DNA from: an uncultured Lachnospiraceae bacterium
Lineage (GTDB): Bacteria > Bacillota > Clostridia > Lachnospirales > Lachnospiraceae
DNA length: 64,000 bases
NCBI GenBank assembly: GCA_910588405.1
Contig: CAJUPT010000003.1
Span: 1-64,000 of the forward strand
Direction of reading: 5' to 3'
Below, piece by piece: positions 17,834 to 26,068 of this stretch. How positions within the stretch are numbered: the stretch's first letter is position 1; each line of letters starts with the position of its first letter. The notes beneath the pieces are model-generated. The model was not told the DNA's origin. It did not search any database and saw only the letters and a list, made by a program, of their open reading frames with translations. Made by a program: the position numbers and the translations under genes.

Positions 17834-17978
17834 TAGAGTTCCGCTCCGTTCCTACCTGGCCCACTGAACTGGAAGAATTTCCGGCCGCACACGTCCGTAA
17901 ATCCTTCCGGGGCCTGTCCGGAACTCCGCTGTTTTAGAGTTCCGCTCCGTTCCTACCTGGCCCACTGACCCCCCCCCT
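17834..17978. repeat. Dispersed intergenic repeat inside the spoIIIA operon
   Basis: One full unit (AGAGTTCCGCTCCGTTCC ... GGAAGAATTTCCGGCCG ... CGTCCGTAAATCCTTCC ... CTCCGCTGTTTTAGAG) is followed by the first 34 bases of a second. A run of eight C residues (17970-17977) then abuts the stop of spoIIIAB. The repeat separates spoIIIAB from spoIIIAC, genes that are normally contiguous. Confidence 0.7.
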
Positions 17979-18500
17979 TTATAAGAGGACTACTGTCAGA
18001 AGGAGGCCGGCAAGTACGCCCAGATACTGATACAGTCTGCAGGTTTTCCCACATTCTTTTTCCAGCAGCCGGATTTTTTCTTCCCACTGTGTCAAAAACA
18101 AGTCAATCAGCTGCAGCTGCATCCTTCGATCCAGGTAGCCAAGCCTTCCTCCCAGACCTTCCCACTCGCCGATCTCTTCTGCGCTCAGGTTCAATTTTTT
18201 TTTGATGCCCCGCAGCTCCTGCTGCCAGACCTGCTCCAGACATTCTCCGTCTAACGCGTAAAGTCTTCCGGCCACTCGCTCCAGAAATTCCCGAAAAGGC
18301 TGGGGTGTTTTCGCTGCGATATGAAAAAAAGATTCCGGAAGGGTCACGGCAGAATAATGAATCTCCCCTTTCAGCATATATAATATCTGGCGAACCGTTC
18401 GAAGCTGCAAAAGCCGCCTCCTAAGCTGTCCTCCATAACAAAACCCCAACGCGCCGCTGCCGCCGATCACCAGCAATGCGCCAATCCATTTTAATACCAC
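17979..18500 (-). CDS. spoIIIAB: Stage III sporulation protein AB
   Basis: The 173-residue protein has an N-terminal membrane segment (MVLKWIGALLVIGGSGALGF) and a C-terminal one, with a helical domain between them. It fits SpoIIIAB, the GspF-like element of the SpoIIIA complex. Its start overlaps the end of spoIIIAA by ten bases, so the two are probably translationally coupled. Confidence 0.9.
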   Translation of the reverse strand: MVLKWIGALLVIGGSGALGFCYGGQLRRRLLQLRTVRQILYMLKGEIHYSAVTLPESFFHIAAKTPQPFREFLERVAGRLYALDGECLEQVWQQELRGIKKKLNLSAEEIGEWEGLGGRLGYLDRRMQLQLIDLFLTQWEEKIRLLEKECGKTCRLYQYLGVLAGLLLTVVLL

Positions 18501-19630
18501 ACATATCCCTCCGTCATCTCCTGAAAGCTGCTGTCATATATGAGAATGCCTCTGTTTCTGACTCTGTTTTCATCTCTGTTCCTGCCGCCGTCTCTGTCCC
18601 TGTTCTCTTCACTATTCCTGTCTTCGTCTCTGTTCCCACCTCTAAATTTGTCCCCTTTTCGCTCCCTCACTTCATCTCCTATTCTGTTCATCCCCAGCAC
18701 ACCGATTCGCTGAAACAGACCGGCCTCCATCATGGAGCAGAACAAGGGCTTTCTCCGGATTTCTTCCAGACTGCCTCCATGGGCCGTGGCCAGAAAAGTG
18801 CAGCCGGAATTCATGGCGAATTCCATCGTCCTGATATCCTCTGCCGTAGCCAGCTCATCCACCGCAATCACCGACGGGGCCATGGATCGCAGAAGCATTG
18901 TAATCCCCTGGGCTTTCAGGCATCCGTCCAGTACATCTGTCCGTCTGCCCAGATCATTTTGGGGAATTCCCTGAAAACAGGCCGCCAGCTCCCCACGCTC
19001 GTCCACCACGCCAGTATTGACTCCCTCCCCATACGCGTTTCCATCGGAAACCAGTCGAATCAAATCCCGCAATAAGGTGGTTTTTCCAAAACGAGGAGAG
19101 GATATCAGCAGCGTATTTTCGATTCTTCCGTTACAATATAAAAAAGGCAATAGTTTCTTGGCACAGCCGAAAACCTGATGAGACAATCTGATATTCAAAA
19201 ATGAAATATGGCGGATCGTTTTTACCGCTCCGTCCTCCATCGCCACCTTGCCTGCCAGCCCAATTCGATGGCCTCCGGGAATTGTAATGAAGCCCTGTCG
19301 GATTTCCTCTTCAAAAGCGTATAGGGAGTAACCGCTGATATACTCCAACATCTCTCTTATCATCTCTCTTGTCACTAAAATCGGTTCATCCAAACCGCAG
19401 CTTAATGAACCGCTCCAGTTTACCCACAGGTTTTTCCCCTCATAAACCGCACCCAAAGGTTCTCCAACCCGAAACCGAAGCTCCTGCAGTCTCCCAAAGT
19501 CCGGAATGCCGTACCGCAGTTTATCCCGCAGCTGCCGGGGAAGAATACGGATCACCTCATAGCTTCGATCCTCCCTGCCAGGAATCCCATCTCTGATTGC
19601 CGCTCCACTTCCTTCTCTTCCTGTCTCCAT
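18491..19630 (-). CDS. spoIIIAA: Stage III sporulation protein AA (secretion-type ATPase)
   Basis: This cytoplasmic ATPase resembles type II/IV secretion motors and powers the SpoIIIA channel. It has a Walker A-like loop (LLISSPRFGKTTLLRDLIR) and Walker B region (MAPSVIAVDELATAEDI). The ATG at 19630 follows GAAGGTGAGGACG and lies just behind a sigma-E-like promoter, so the longer frame to 19756 is not real. From there it has 379 residues, longer than the roughly 310 usual. Much of the excess is a charged Asn/Arg/Asp/Glu-rich stretch near the C-terminus (18550-18650) made of degenerate 6-bp repeats. Confidence 0.92.
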   Translation of the reverse strand: METGREGSGAAIRDGIPGREDRSYEVIRILPRQLRDKLRYGIPDFGRLQELRFRVGEPLGAVYEGKNLWVNWSGSLSCGLDEPILVTREMIREMLEYISGYSLYAFEEEIRQGFITIPGGHRIGLAGKVAMEDGAVKTIRHISFLNIRLSHQVFGCAKKLLPFLYCNGRIENTLLISSPRFGKTTLLRDLIRLVSDGNAYGEGVNTGVVDERGELAACFQGIPQNDLGRRTDVLDGCLKAQGITMLLRSMAPSVIAVDELATAEDIRTMEFAMNSGCTFLATAHGGSLEEIRRKPLFCSMMEAGLFQRIGVLGMNRIGDEVRERKGDKFRGGNRDEDRNSEENRDRDGGRNRDENRVRNRGILIYDSSFQEMTEGYVWY

Positions 19631-19651
19631 CGTCCTCACCTTCTTTCTTCC

Positions 19652-19680
19652 ACTATATGAGGACAAGACTGAAAACATGC
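19652..19680 (-). promoter_or_regulatory. Sigma-E-type promoter of the spoIIIA operon
   Basis: On the minus strand GCATGTT (-35, 19680-19674) and CATATAGT (-10, 19659-19652) are 14 bases apart. The mother-cell sigma-E consensus is about GHATATT and CATACAHT, so each box has one mismatch. It would start transcription about 15 bases before the spoIIIAA ribosome site. Confidence 0.65.
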
Positions 19681-19744
19681 CGATTTCTTCCCGGCACTCC
19701 GAATTTGCACTCTCTTCCATTGTCAGAACAGCATTGAATATCTT

Positions 19745-19862
19745 ACGATTTGCCATCGCTTAGGTCTGTGCATCCTCCCATCATTGGGGTAGCCCTAAAT
19801 ATACAGTCTGCCATCGCTTGGATTCGCGTACTCTCCCATCATCGGGACAGCCGCCGAACACA
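19745..19862. repeat. Two tandem copies of a short intergenic repeat
   Basis: The string TGCCATCGCTTRG...CTCCCATCATYGGGRYAGCC occurs twice (from 19753 and 19813, period about 60 bp). A related string occurs at 39378 upstream of the giant pilus gene. It lies between the sigma-E promoter and the BMP operon terminator. Confidence 0.5.
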
Positions 19863-19879
19863 GGTCGGATCAAAATCAT

Positions 19880-19924
19880 AAAAAAAGAGAATACACTGTT
19901 TCATTTTACTGAACAGGTATTCTC
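19880..19924 (-). terminator. Terminator of the BMP transporter operon
   Basis: On the minus strand, GAGAATAC ... GTATTCTC encloses an inner GTT/AAC pair and is followed by TTTTTT. It is about 100 bp downstream of the last permease stop. Confidence 0.85.
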
Positions 19925-20023
19925 TCATCTTTTCTTTTAAATCCTGGTATACACGATCATCAGACACGCTGCGTGCAACTGACCGGCATAAAACAGGCCG
20001 CATTGCAACGGTTTCCTTTCATC

Positions 20024-20980
20024 TTACCGCTCCTCCCTGAAATAATGATTCCCCAGATTCCCCGGCAGGGAAAGATTTTGTTTCTTTCTCATGGAAGCCG
20101 CCACCAGAATCAGCGCCGTAATCAGAAAGGGCATCATATCATAAAAAGCATTCGGCAGCGGCAGAACGCTTTTCGGCACATAAAATTTCAGAATCCGCAA
20201 CGCGCCAAATACCAGGGAACCGCCGATAGCGTTTAAAGGCTTCCAGTTGGCGAAAATCACCAGCGCCACCGCGATCCAGCCCAGACCTCCCACATTGTTG
20301 CTGACCCAGACGCCGCCGTTGATAATCATGGCACAGTAAGCGCCGCCGATCCCGCAGATGCCGCCGCCGATCAGGATACTGATATATTTATACCGGGTCA
20401 CAGGAATGCCGGCCGCGTCAGCCGCCCCCGGATTGTGCCCCACAGCCTGCAGGTTCAGGCCGGACTTGGTCTTACTGAAGTAGATAAACAAAAGAACCGC
20501 GATCACCGCCCCGATATATACAAAGGCATTGTAAGAAAATAACAATTGCCCTGCAACCGGAATATCCTTAAGCCCCGGCAGCCCTGCGCCTCTCATCTGG
20601 GCCGTAATTCCCTCCGGCAGCTTTAATGTGCCGGACTCCGACCGCCCCAGCGCCAGAATTCCAATAAAATTCGACAAGCCGATGCCAAAAATCGTCAGCG
20701 TAAGCCCGGTCACATTCTGGTTCGCCATAAAGGTCACTGTCAGCACGCCATAGATCAGTGCGCTGGCCGCCGCCGCCGCAAAGGCCGCCAGCAGCGCCAG
20801 AGCAAAACTGTCCGTATAATAGCCCGCCAGAAATCCGGCGCAGGCCCCAACAGACATCATCCCTTCCACGCCCAGGTTCAGATGCCCCGCCTTTTCCGTC
20901 ATAATCTCACCCAGCGTTCCGTACAGCAAAGGCGTTCCGGCCGCTACCGCCGCCGCCACAAAACGAATCAACAAATCCAT
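20024..20980 (-). CDS. BMP-family ABC transporter permease (second subunit)
   Basis: This integral-membrane permease of a nucleoside-type importer has 318 residues and eight to ten hydrophobic segments. Family sequences include GTPLLYGTLGEIMTEKAGHL and GVEGMMSVGACAGFLAGYY. I chose the ATG at 20980, after ACGAGGTGAATAGG, one base past the stop of the preceding permease. A longer frame to 21145 lies inside that gene. The fold class is that of the YufQ/NupQ permeases. Confidence 0.9.
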   Translation of the reverse strand: MDLLIRFVAAAVAAGTPLLYGTLGEIMTEKAGHLNLGVEGMMSVGACAGFLAGYYTDSFALALLAAFAAAAASALIYGVLTVTFMANQNVTGLTLTIFGIGLSNFIGILALGRSESGTLKLPEGITAQMRGAGLPGLKDIPVAGQLLFSYNAFVYIGAVIAVLLFIYFSKTKSGLNLQAVGHNPGAADAAGIPVTRYKYISILIGGGICGIGGAYCAMIINGGVWVSNNVGGLGWIAVALVIFANWKPLNAIGGSLVFGALRILKFYVPKSVLPLPNAFYDMMPFLITALILVAASMRKKQNLSLPGNLGNHYFREER

Positions 20981-20981
20981 C

Positions 20982-22115
20982 CTATTCACCTCGTTCTTTC
21001 TGTCCCCTGCCCACAAACCGATAGCGGATAAAAAACTCACATCCCAGAATAAAAAACAAGATAATCCCCTGCAGCACATCGGCGCAGTCCGTGGAAAGTC
21101 CGAAATTGGACTGCACAACACTGCTGCCCTTTTCCAGGATTCCAAACAGGGCGGAAACCACCAGTATCGTCATCGGATTCAGCTGGGAGAGCCACGCCAC
21201 GATAATCGCTGTAAAACCCACGCCGCCGGCCACGCCCATGGTCAGGGTAATGTCCGCTCCCGCAGCCTGAAGCATGCCGCCCAGGCCGCAGACACCGCCG
21301 CTTAACGCCATGGTGCGCAGCAGAATCTTTCGCACATTCATCCCTGCATACCGGGCCGTCTCCTGGCTCTCGCCCACCACGCTGATCTCATATCCCTGCT
21401 TGGTATACCGCAGGTAAATGAAAAACACCACAACCAAAACCAGGGCGACGATCCAGCCGCAATGTACGCCAAACACTTTATTCAGCGCCGCGTTTTTGTC
21501 AAAGCGGGCAATCTTTCCAAACCCCTGAGAACCAGGGTCCCGCCATGGTCCGTCCTGAAGCCAGGAGACAAGATACAGCGCGATATAATTTAGCATCAGT
21601 GTAAACAAAGTCTCATTGGTGCCGTATTTCGCCTTGAAAAAGGCCGGAATCAGCCCCCAGAGCGCGCCGCCCAGAATGCCCGTCAGAGCCATCACAGCCA
21701 GCAGAACCCAGTGGTTCCAGTCTGCGTGAAACAGGGCAAAATAAGAAGCGAAAATCGCTCCCATAATCATCTGCCCCTCGGCGCCGATATTCCAGAACCG
21801 CATTTTAAAGGCCAGCGTCACCCCCAGGGAGGCGATCAGCAGCGGGACCACGATTTTTACCGTAGCCTGAATCGCCATCGGGCTGCGCATCGCGCCGGAC
21901 AGGATCGTGGCATAAACGGTAAACGGATTGTAGCCCAGGCACAGAATAAACAGCCCTCCGGCAGCCAGCGCCAGCAGCGCCGCCAGAAGACGCAGCAGAA
22001 TAATCTGGCGGCCTGTCAGCTCCGATCGCTTGACTACACGCAGCAAGGGTTCGTTTCTCCTATGGATATGTACACCTGCGCTTTCTGAACTTTGACGATC
22101 CATATTCTGCTTCAC
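20982..22115 (-). CDS. BMP-family ABC transporter permease (first subunit)
   Basis: This partner permease has 377 residues with a basic cytoplasmic N-terminus. The conserved stretch LAFKMRFWNIGAEGQMIMGA is typical of YufP/NupP-type subunits. It starts with GTG at 22115, after GGAGGTGGCGCA, and overlaps the ATPase stop by four bases (GTGA). Confidence 0.9.
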   Translation of the reverse strand: MKQNMDRQSSESAGVHIHRRNEPLLRVVKRSELTGRQIILLRLLAALLALAAGGLFILCLGYNPFTVYATILSGAMRSPMAIQATVKIVVPLLIASLGVTLAFKMRFWNIGAEGQMIMGAIFASYFALFHADWNHWVLLAVMALTGILGGALWGLIPAFFKAKYGTNETLFTLMLNYIALYLVSWLQDGPWRDPGSQGFGKIARFDKNAALNKVFGVHCGWIVALVLVVVFFIYLRYTKQGYEISVVGESQETARYAGMNVRKILLRTMALSGGVCGLGGMLQAAGADITLTMGVAGGVGFTAIIVAWLSQLNPMTILVVSALFGILEKGSSVVQSNFGLSTDCADVLQGIILFFILGCEFFIRYRFVGRGQKERGE

Positions 22116-23692
22116 TGCGCCACCTCCTGACTGAATGCCCCCGTCATATACAATCCCACCTGCTCCTTTGTGGCCTTCCTGGCATCCAGAAATCCGGTGA
22201 TCCTCCCATGGCAGAGCACCATAATCACATCGGACAGCTCCAGCAGCACATCCAGATCCTCGCCGATAAAGATTACGGCCACATCCTTTTTCTTCTGCTC
22301 ATTCAGCAGGTCGTATATGGTATAAGAAGAATTGATATCAAGTCCCCTCACCGGGTAAGCAGTGATCAGCAGATTGGGACAGGACTCGATCTCCCGGCCT
22401 AAAAGCACCTTCTGCACATTTCCCCCGGACAGAAGCCGCACCGGCGTGTCCACACCGGGCGTAACGATGCCCAGCTTGTCCACCAACCGGTTCGCCAGCT
22501 CCCTGGCCGGCTTTCGGTCCACGAAGGGCCCTTTGCCCTTTTTGTAGGACTTGAGCATCATATTCTCCACCATATCCATGGAAGCCACCAGCCCCATCCC
22601 CAGCCGGTCCTCCGGGACAAAGCTCATACTGATACCCATCTGAATAATTTCCGCCGGCGTTTTGCCGATAATATTTTCCTTTTCATAGAGAATGGCGCCT
22701 TTTTCGATTTTCATCAGCCCGGCAATGGCCTCGCATAGCTCCTTCTGCCCGCTGCCCGCCACGCCGGCCACGCCCAGAATCTCCCCTTTTCTGATCTCAA
22801 AGGAAATATCGTCGATGGCTTTGGTTCCGTCAGGTTTTTTCACGGTCAGATTCACCACTTTTAAGATCGGCGATTTGTGATTCACCGGCGGGCGGTCGAT
22901 CTCCAGGCTGACGGCTTTCCCCACCATCAGTTCCGTCAGCTTTTTCTCATCCGTCTCAGCCGTCCTGACGGTGTCGATACTTTTTCCCTTCCGGAGTATG
23001 GTGACCCGGTCGCTGATTTCCAGCACCTCATGGAGCTTATGGGTGATGATAATGACGGCGCAGCCCTGCTCCTTCATCTTTCTTAATATCTGAAACAGCT
23101 TCTGCGTCTCCTGGGGCGTCAGCACCGCGGTTGGCTCGTCCAGAATCAGAATTCTTGTCCCTCTGTACAGTACCTTTAAAATTTCCACCGTCTGCTTTTC
23201 ACTGACGGACATTTCAAACACCCGTTTTTCCGGCTGGATTTCCAGGCCGAAGGACTGGCATAGCCCGGAAATCCTTTCTTTCAGTTCTTTATTCCGCAGC
23301 CGCTTTTCCTTCGTGCCCAGCACGATATTCTCCATGGCGCTGAACACGTCCACCAGCCGAAAATGCTGATAGATCATGCCGATCCCCATATCCATGGCGT
23401 CCACAGGAGAATTAATCGCCGCCTCCTGTCCGTCCACCAAAATCACGCCCTCGTCGGGATGATAGATTCCCGACAGCATATTCATCAGCGTCGTCTTCCC
23501 GGAGCCGTTCTCTCCCAGAAGGGCCAGCACCTCCCCGTAGCGAACCGTCAGGTCAATGTGGTCATTGGCCACCACGGTTCCGAACCTTTTTGTAATTCCT
23601 TTACACTCGATTGCGTTTCTGCCGGACTGGTCCTGGGTGTCCTGAACCGCCGAACCCGTATCCGCAGACGCCTTTTCCATTAAATGGGGCAT
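22112..23692 (-). CDS. BMP-family ABC transporter ATP-binding protein (duplicated ATPase)
   Basis: This cytoplasmic ATPase has 526 residues and two nucleotide-binding domains. The first has Walker A GENGSGKTTLMNML and Walker B ILILDEPTAVLTPQETQKLF. The second has the altered P-loop GVAGSGQKELCEAIAGL and signature RLLSGGNVQKVLLGREI. This is the YufO/NupO pattern for purine-nucleoside importers. The ATG at 23692 follows GAGGTTTGAAC. The first 28 residues are a non-conserved leader. Confidence 0.92.
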   Translation of the reverse strand: MPHLMEKASADTGSAVQDTQDQSGRNAIECKGITKRFGTVVANDHIDLTVRYGEVLALLGENGSGKTTLMNMLSGIYHPDEGVILVDGQEAAINSPVDAMDMGIGMIYQHFRLVDVFSAMENIVLGTKEKRLRNKELKERISGLCQSFGLEIQPEKRVFEMSVSEKQTVEILKVLYRGTRILILDEPTAVLTPQETQKLFQILRKMKEQGCAVIIITHKLHEVLEISDRVTILRKGKSIDTVRTAETDEKKLTELMVGKAVSLEIDRPPVNHKSPILKVVNLTVKKPDGTKAIDDISFEIRKGEILGVAGVAGSGQKELCEAIAGLMKIEKGAILYEKENIIGKTPAEIIQMGISMSFVPEDRLGMGLVASMDMVENMMLKSYKKGKGPFVDRKPARELANRLVDKLGIVTPGVDTPVRLLSGGNVQKVLLGREIESCPNLLITAYPVRGLDINSSYTIYDLLNEQKKKDVAVIFIGEDLDVLLELSDVIMVLCHGRITGFLDARKATKEQVGLYMTGAFSQEVAQ

Positions 23693-23823
23693 GTTCAAAC
23701 CTCATCTCCCAATTTACTTTCACGGCTGCCTCCCTTCTCAGACTGCAGCCGCTCTGTCTTTTGTTACGTCGTTATCCGTCCAAATTTGCCGCCCATACGT
23801 TTCTCCCGAATACTCCATGATAC

Positions 23824-23862
23824 AAAAAGGCTGTCCCTGAAGGTCATAGAGACAGCCTTTTT
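23824..23862 (-). terminator. Intra-operon terminator/attenuator after the BMP lipoprotein gene
   Basis: AAAAAGGCTGTC ... GACAGCCTTTTT is a perfect 12-bp stem whose arms end in A and T runs, so it can work in both directions. Its place between the binding protein and ATPase genes suggests that most transcripts stop after the lipoprotein gene. Confidence 0.85.
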
Positions 23863-23919
23863 AATTACAAAGCACGCAGCAAAATAAGTCAATGGCATAT
23901 TTTGTCGGATTACGTCAGA

Positions 23920-25158
23920 TTATTCCGCCACAATATTTTTAAAATACCAGTTGATTCCGCCTGTGATCGTGGCGTCGTCCAGCGTCTGGCCTTCCTCGCA
24001 GACCACCTCGCCTTCGTTGGTCTCGATCAGGCCGCTGAACACATCCCACTCTCCGGACAGGAGCTTCTCTCTGGCCTCGTTGATTTTCTCTTCCGTGCCT
24101 TCTGCGCAAAAATCAGCCAGCGGGGAGATATCCACCAGACCCTCTTTCAGACCGGCAAAATAATTTTCCCCGGTCCATGTACCGTTCACAATGCTCTCAA
24201 CCGCATAGGTATAATATACGGACCAATCCCATACCACGGAGGTCAGAGCCGCCTTCGGCGCATCCTTGGACATATCGGAGTTGTAGCCTACGCCCCAGAC
24301 GCCCGCAGCCTCGGCAGCCAGCTGAGGATTCGGGGTATCGCAGTGCTGTCCGATCACGTCGCAGCCCAGATCTAACAGCGCGTTCGCAGCCTGGGTCTCC
24401 CCTTCCGGATCAAACCAGCTGTTGGTCACTCTCACATAGATCTCGGCGTCGGGATTTACCGAATATACGCCCATGGCAAAAGCGTCGCAACCTCCTGTCA
24501 CCTCGGAGTTGTCCTTGCCCATAGCCGCCACATAGCCGATTTTATTGCTCTCGGTTTTCAGACCGGCGGCGATGCCGCTCAAATATCTGGCCTGGTAAAT
24601 TCTTCCGAAATAATTGTTAAAATTTTTGCCGTTTGACTTGTAGCCGGTACCGTGGGAGAAGATCACCTCGGGATACTCCTCCGCCAGCGCCTCGCAGGTA
24701 TCCATAAAGCCCCAGCTGGTGGCAAAAATCACGTTGCAGCCTTCCTCAAGACATTCCTGAATCGCCGTCTCAATCGCCGTGGCATCCGAATCGTTTACAT
24801 TATTCTTTCTCACAATCTGATCGTCAGACAGACCCAGATTCTTCTGCATGCCCACAATGCCCTGATCATGGGTATATGTATAGCCGGAACCCTCCGCCGG
24901 GTCCGTGATATGAATCACACCGATCTTCAGATCCTCCTTCGCGATGGCAGGCATCACACCTTCCTTCGCGCCTTCGGTTTCGGCCCCCGCCTCTTTTCCT
25001 GCTTCCGTCTCACCTCCGGCCGCAGTTTCCGCAGGAGCGGCAGCTGTTGTTCCGTCATTCTGCGCGGCAGTGGTTGTCTTCCCGTCATCCTTGGAGCCGC
25101 ATGCGGCCAGAGAAAACACCATCGCCAGTGCCAGTACAAGGCTCAGTACTTTTTTCAT
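23920..25158 (-). CDS. BMP-family basic membrane lipoprotein (nucleoside-type binding protein)
   Basis: This surface lipoprotein is the substrate-binding subunit of the importer. The signal peptide has lipobox SLAAC at residues 16-20, followed by a Thr/Ala/Glu-rich tether to about residue 65. A PnrA/Med-type binding domain follows (LKIGVIHITDPAEGSGYTYT, FATSWGFMDTCEALAEEYPE). Related proteins bind purine nucleosides; the exact ligand here is not certain. The 412 residues include the long tether. GGGAGGAAGAAA precedes the ATG. It is first in the operon. Confidence 0.92.
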   Translation of the reverse strand: MKKVLSLVLALAMVFSLAACGSKDDGKTTTAAQNDGTTAAAPAETAAGGETEAGKEAGAETEGAKEGVMPAIAKEDLKIGVIHITDPAEGSGYTYTHDQGIVGMQKNLGLSDDQIVRKNNVNDSDATAIETAIQECLEEGCNVIFATSWGFMDTCEALAEEYPEVIFSHGTGYKSNGKNFNNYFGRIYQARYLSGIAAGLKTESNKIGYVAAMGKDNSEVTGGCDAFAMGVYSVNPDAEIYVRVTNSWFDPEGETQAANALLDLGCDVIGQHCDTPNPQLAAEAAGVWGVGYNSDMSKDAPKAALTSVVWDWSVYYTYAVESIVNGTWTGENYFAGLKEGLVDISPLADFCAEGTEEKINEAREKLLSGEWDVFSGLIETNEGEVVCEEGQTLDDATITGGINWYFKNIVAE

Positions 25159-25180
25159 TTTCTTCCTCCCGAATTAATTT

Positions 25181-25263
25181 CCGCAACTGCCGGACTCATC
25201 CGGCCCGTCGCTGTTTTTGTGTTCCGCAGCTGACGCGGCTCTGAAAGCCGCCGGCGCCGCGTA
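25181..25263. repeat. Short degenerate copies of the intergenic repeat
   Basis: Two short units each start with a TTCCGCA motif, at about 25189 and 25221. The first ends CGTCGCTGTTTTT. They contain small palindromes (GCCGG...CCGGC). They sit in the leader of the BMP lipoprotein gene, between promoter and start. Confidence 0.45.
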
Positions 25264-25295
25264 CAGGTATCAATGTTTCTCAAACATATAAATAG

Positions 25296-25324
25296 ATATT
25301 ACTCCATGTTTTGATAAATTTCAA
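25296..25324 (-). promoter_or_regulatory. Sigma-A promoter of the BMP operon
   Basis: On the minus strand TTGAAA (25324-25319) and TAATAT (25301-25296) are 17 bases apart, in an AT-rich stretch. The leader to the lipoprotein start is about 130 bases. Confidence 0.65.
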
Positions 25325-25555
25325 GAATATTTTACGGAAAAATCTGATTTTGTTAATATAACACGAAATTGTTCCTTATCCAAATTTCACACACTTAATC
25401 ACTTTCAAAATACAATTCATTGCCCTGTCAGTAATGAATCTCCTACTTACCCACAAATTTTACTACATTTGATTTCCCTTTTGCAGAATCAATCGTAAAA
25501 GGAGCCTTCCAATTTCTCAGAAAACTCCTCAAACTTCAACCTTTTTCTACTCTTA
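25325..25555. other. AT-rich gap between fibre locus and BMP operon
   Basis: No gene is supported here. After the SipW-like stop there is only a weak stem (GGAG...CTCC followed by TTTT near 25500) that could end the long fibre transcript. Confidence 0.35.
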
Positions 25556-26068
25556 CTACCCTTCCTGCCTCTCCCGTATCTTCTCTGCCAGCATTAGAAA
25601 CATAAACCCGCAGGCCGCGAAAGCTCCTGCGTACAGCTTTCCGACGCCGCTGGCCAGAACAGACAGCAGGATGCCAAGAACAGGGATATGGCAAGTGACT
25701 TTGCCGATCAGGCTGTCATAATCCACCGGCATCACGTCCTCTTTACTGTTGGCGTCTCCCTTCGTGATGAACTCTCCTTCCACGAACCGGTTTTCCTCCA
25801 CACGATGGGTGATCACGGAGGAATTTCTCATAAAGGCGATAATCTCCCCTTCCCCGATCTCCTCCGGTGCTGCTGCCTTCACATAGATCACGCTGCCCAC
25901 AGGAATCTCCGGCTCCATACTGCCGCTGACCACCTCGTAAATCTGGTATCCTAACAGATTTGGAATCGTAAGCGGCAGAAATGCACCGATCACACAGAGC
26001 AGAATCACCGTTCCGGCCAGGCTGCAAAAAGCAGGCAGCCTGAACCGTTGCTGTTTCTCCTGGGTCAC
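25556..26068 (-). CDS. SipW-like (ER-type) signal peptidase
   Basis: This membrane signal peptidase of family S26B has 170 residues. The catalytic serine is in SGSMEP (residue 50). The general base is a histidine in VITHRV (residue 88), where bacterial type I enzymes have lysine, as in B. subtilis SipW and eukaryotic Sec11. TKGDAN and the Asp-rich VDYDSLIGKV segment are also present. One membrane helix lies at 13-35 and one near the C-terminus. SipW-type enzymes process TasA/CalY-type fibre proteins, two of which are coded nearby. Its ATG overlaps the stop of the MucBP gene (ATGA). Confidence 0.9.
   Translation of the reverse strand: MTQEKQQRFRLPAFCSLAGTVILLCVIGAFLPLTIPNLLGYQIYEVVSGSMEPEIPVGSVIYVKAAAPEEIGEGEIIAFMRNSSVITHRVEENRFVEGEFITKGDANSKEDVMPVDYDSLIGKVTCHIPVLGILLSVLASGVGKLYAGAFAACGFMFLMLAEKIRERQEG

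Noticed and set aside
17970..17977. C8 homopolymer as a phase-variation tract in spoIIIAB
   Set aside because: It lies after the stop codon of spoIIIAB, so length change would not alter any protein.
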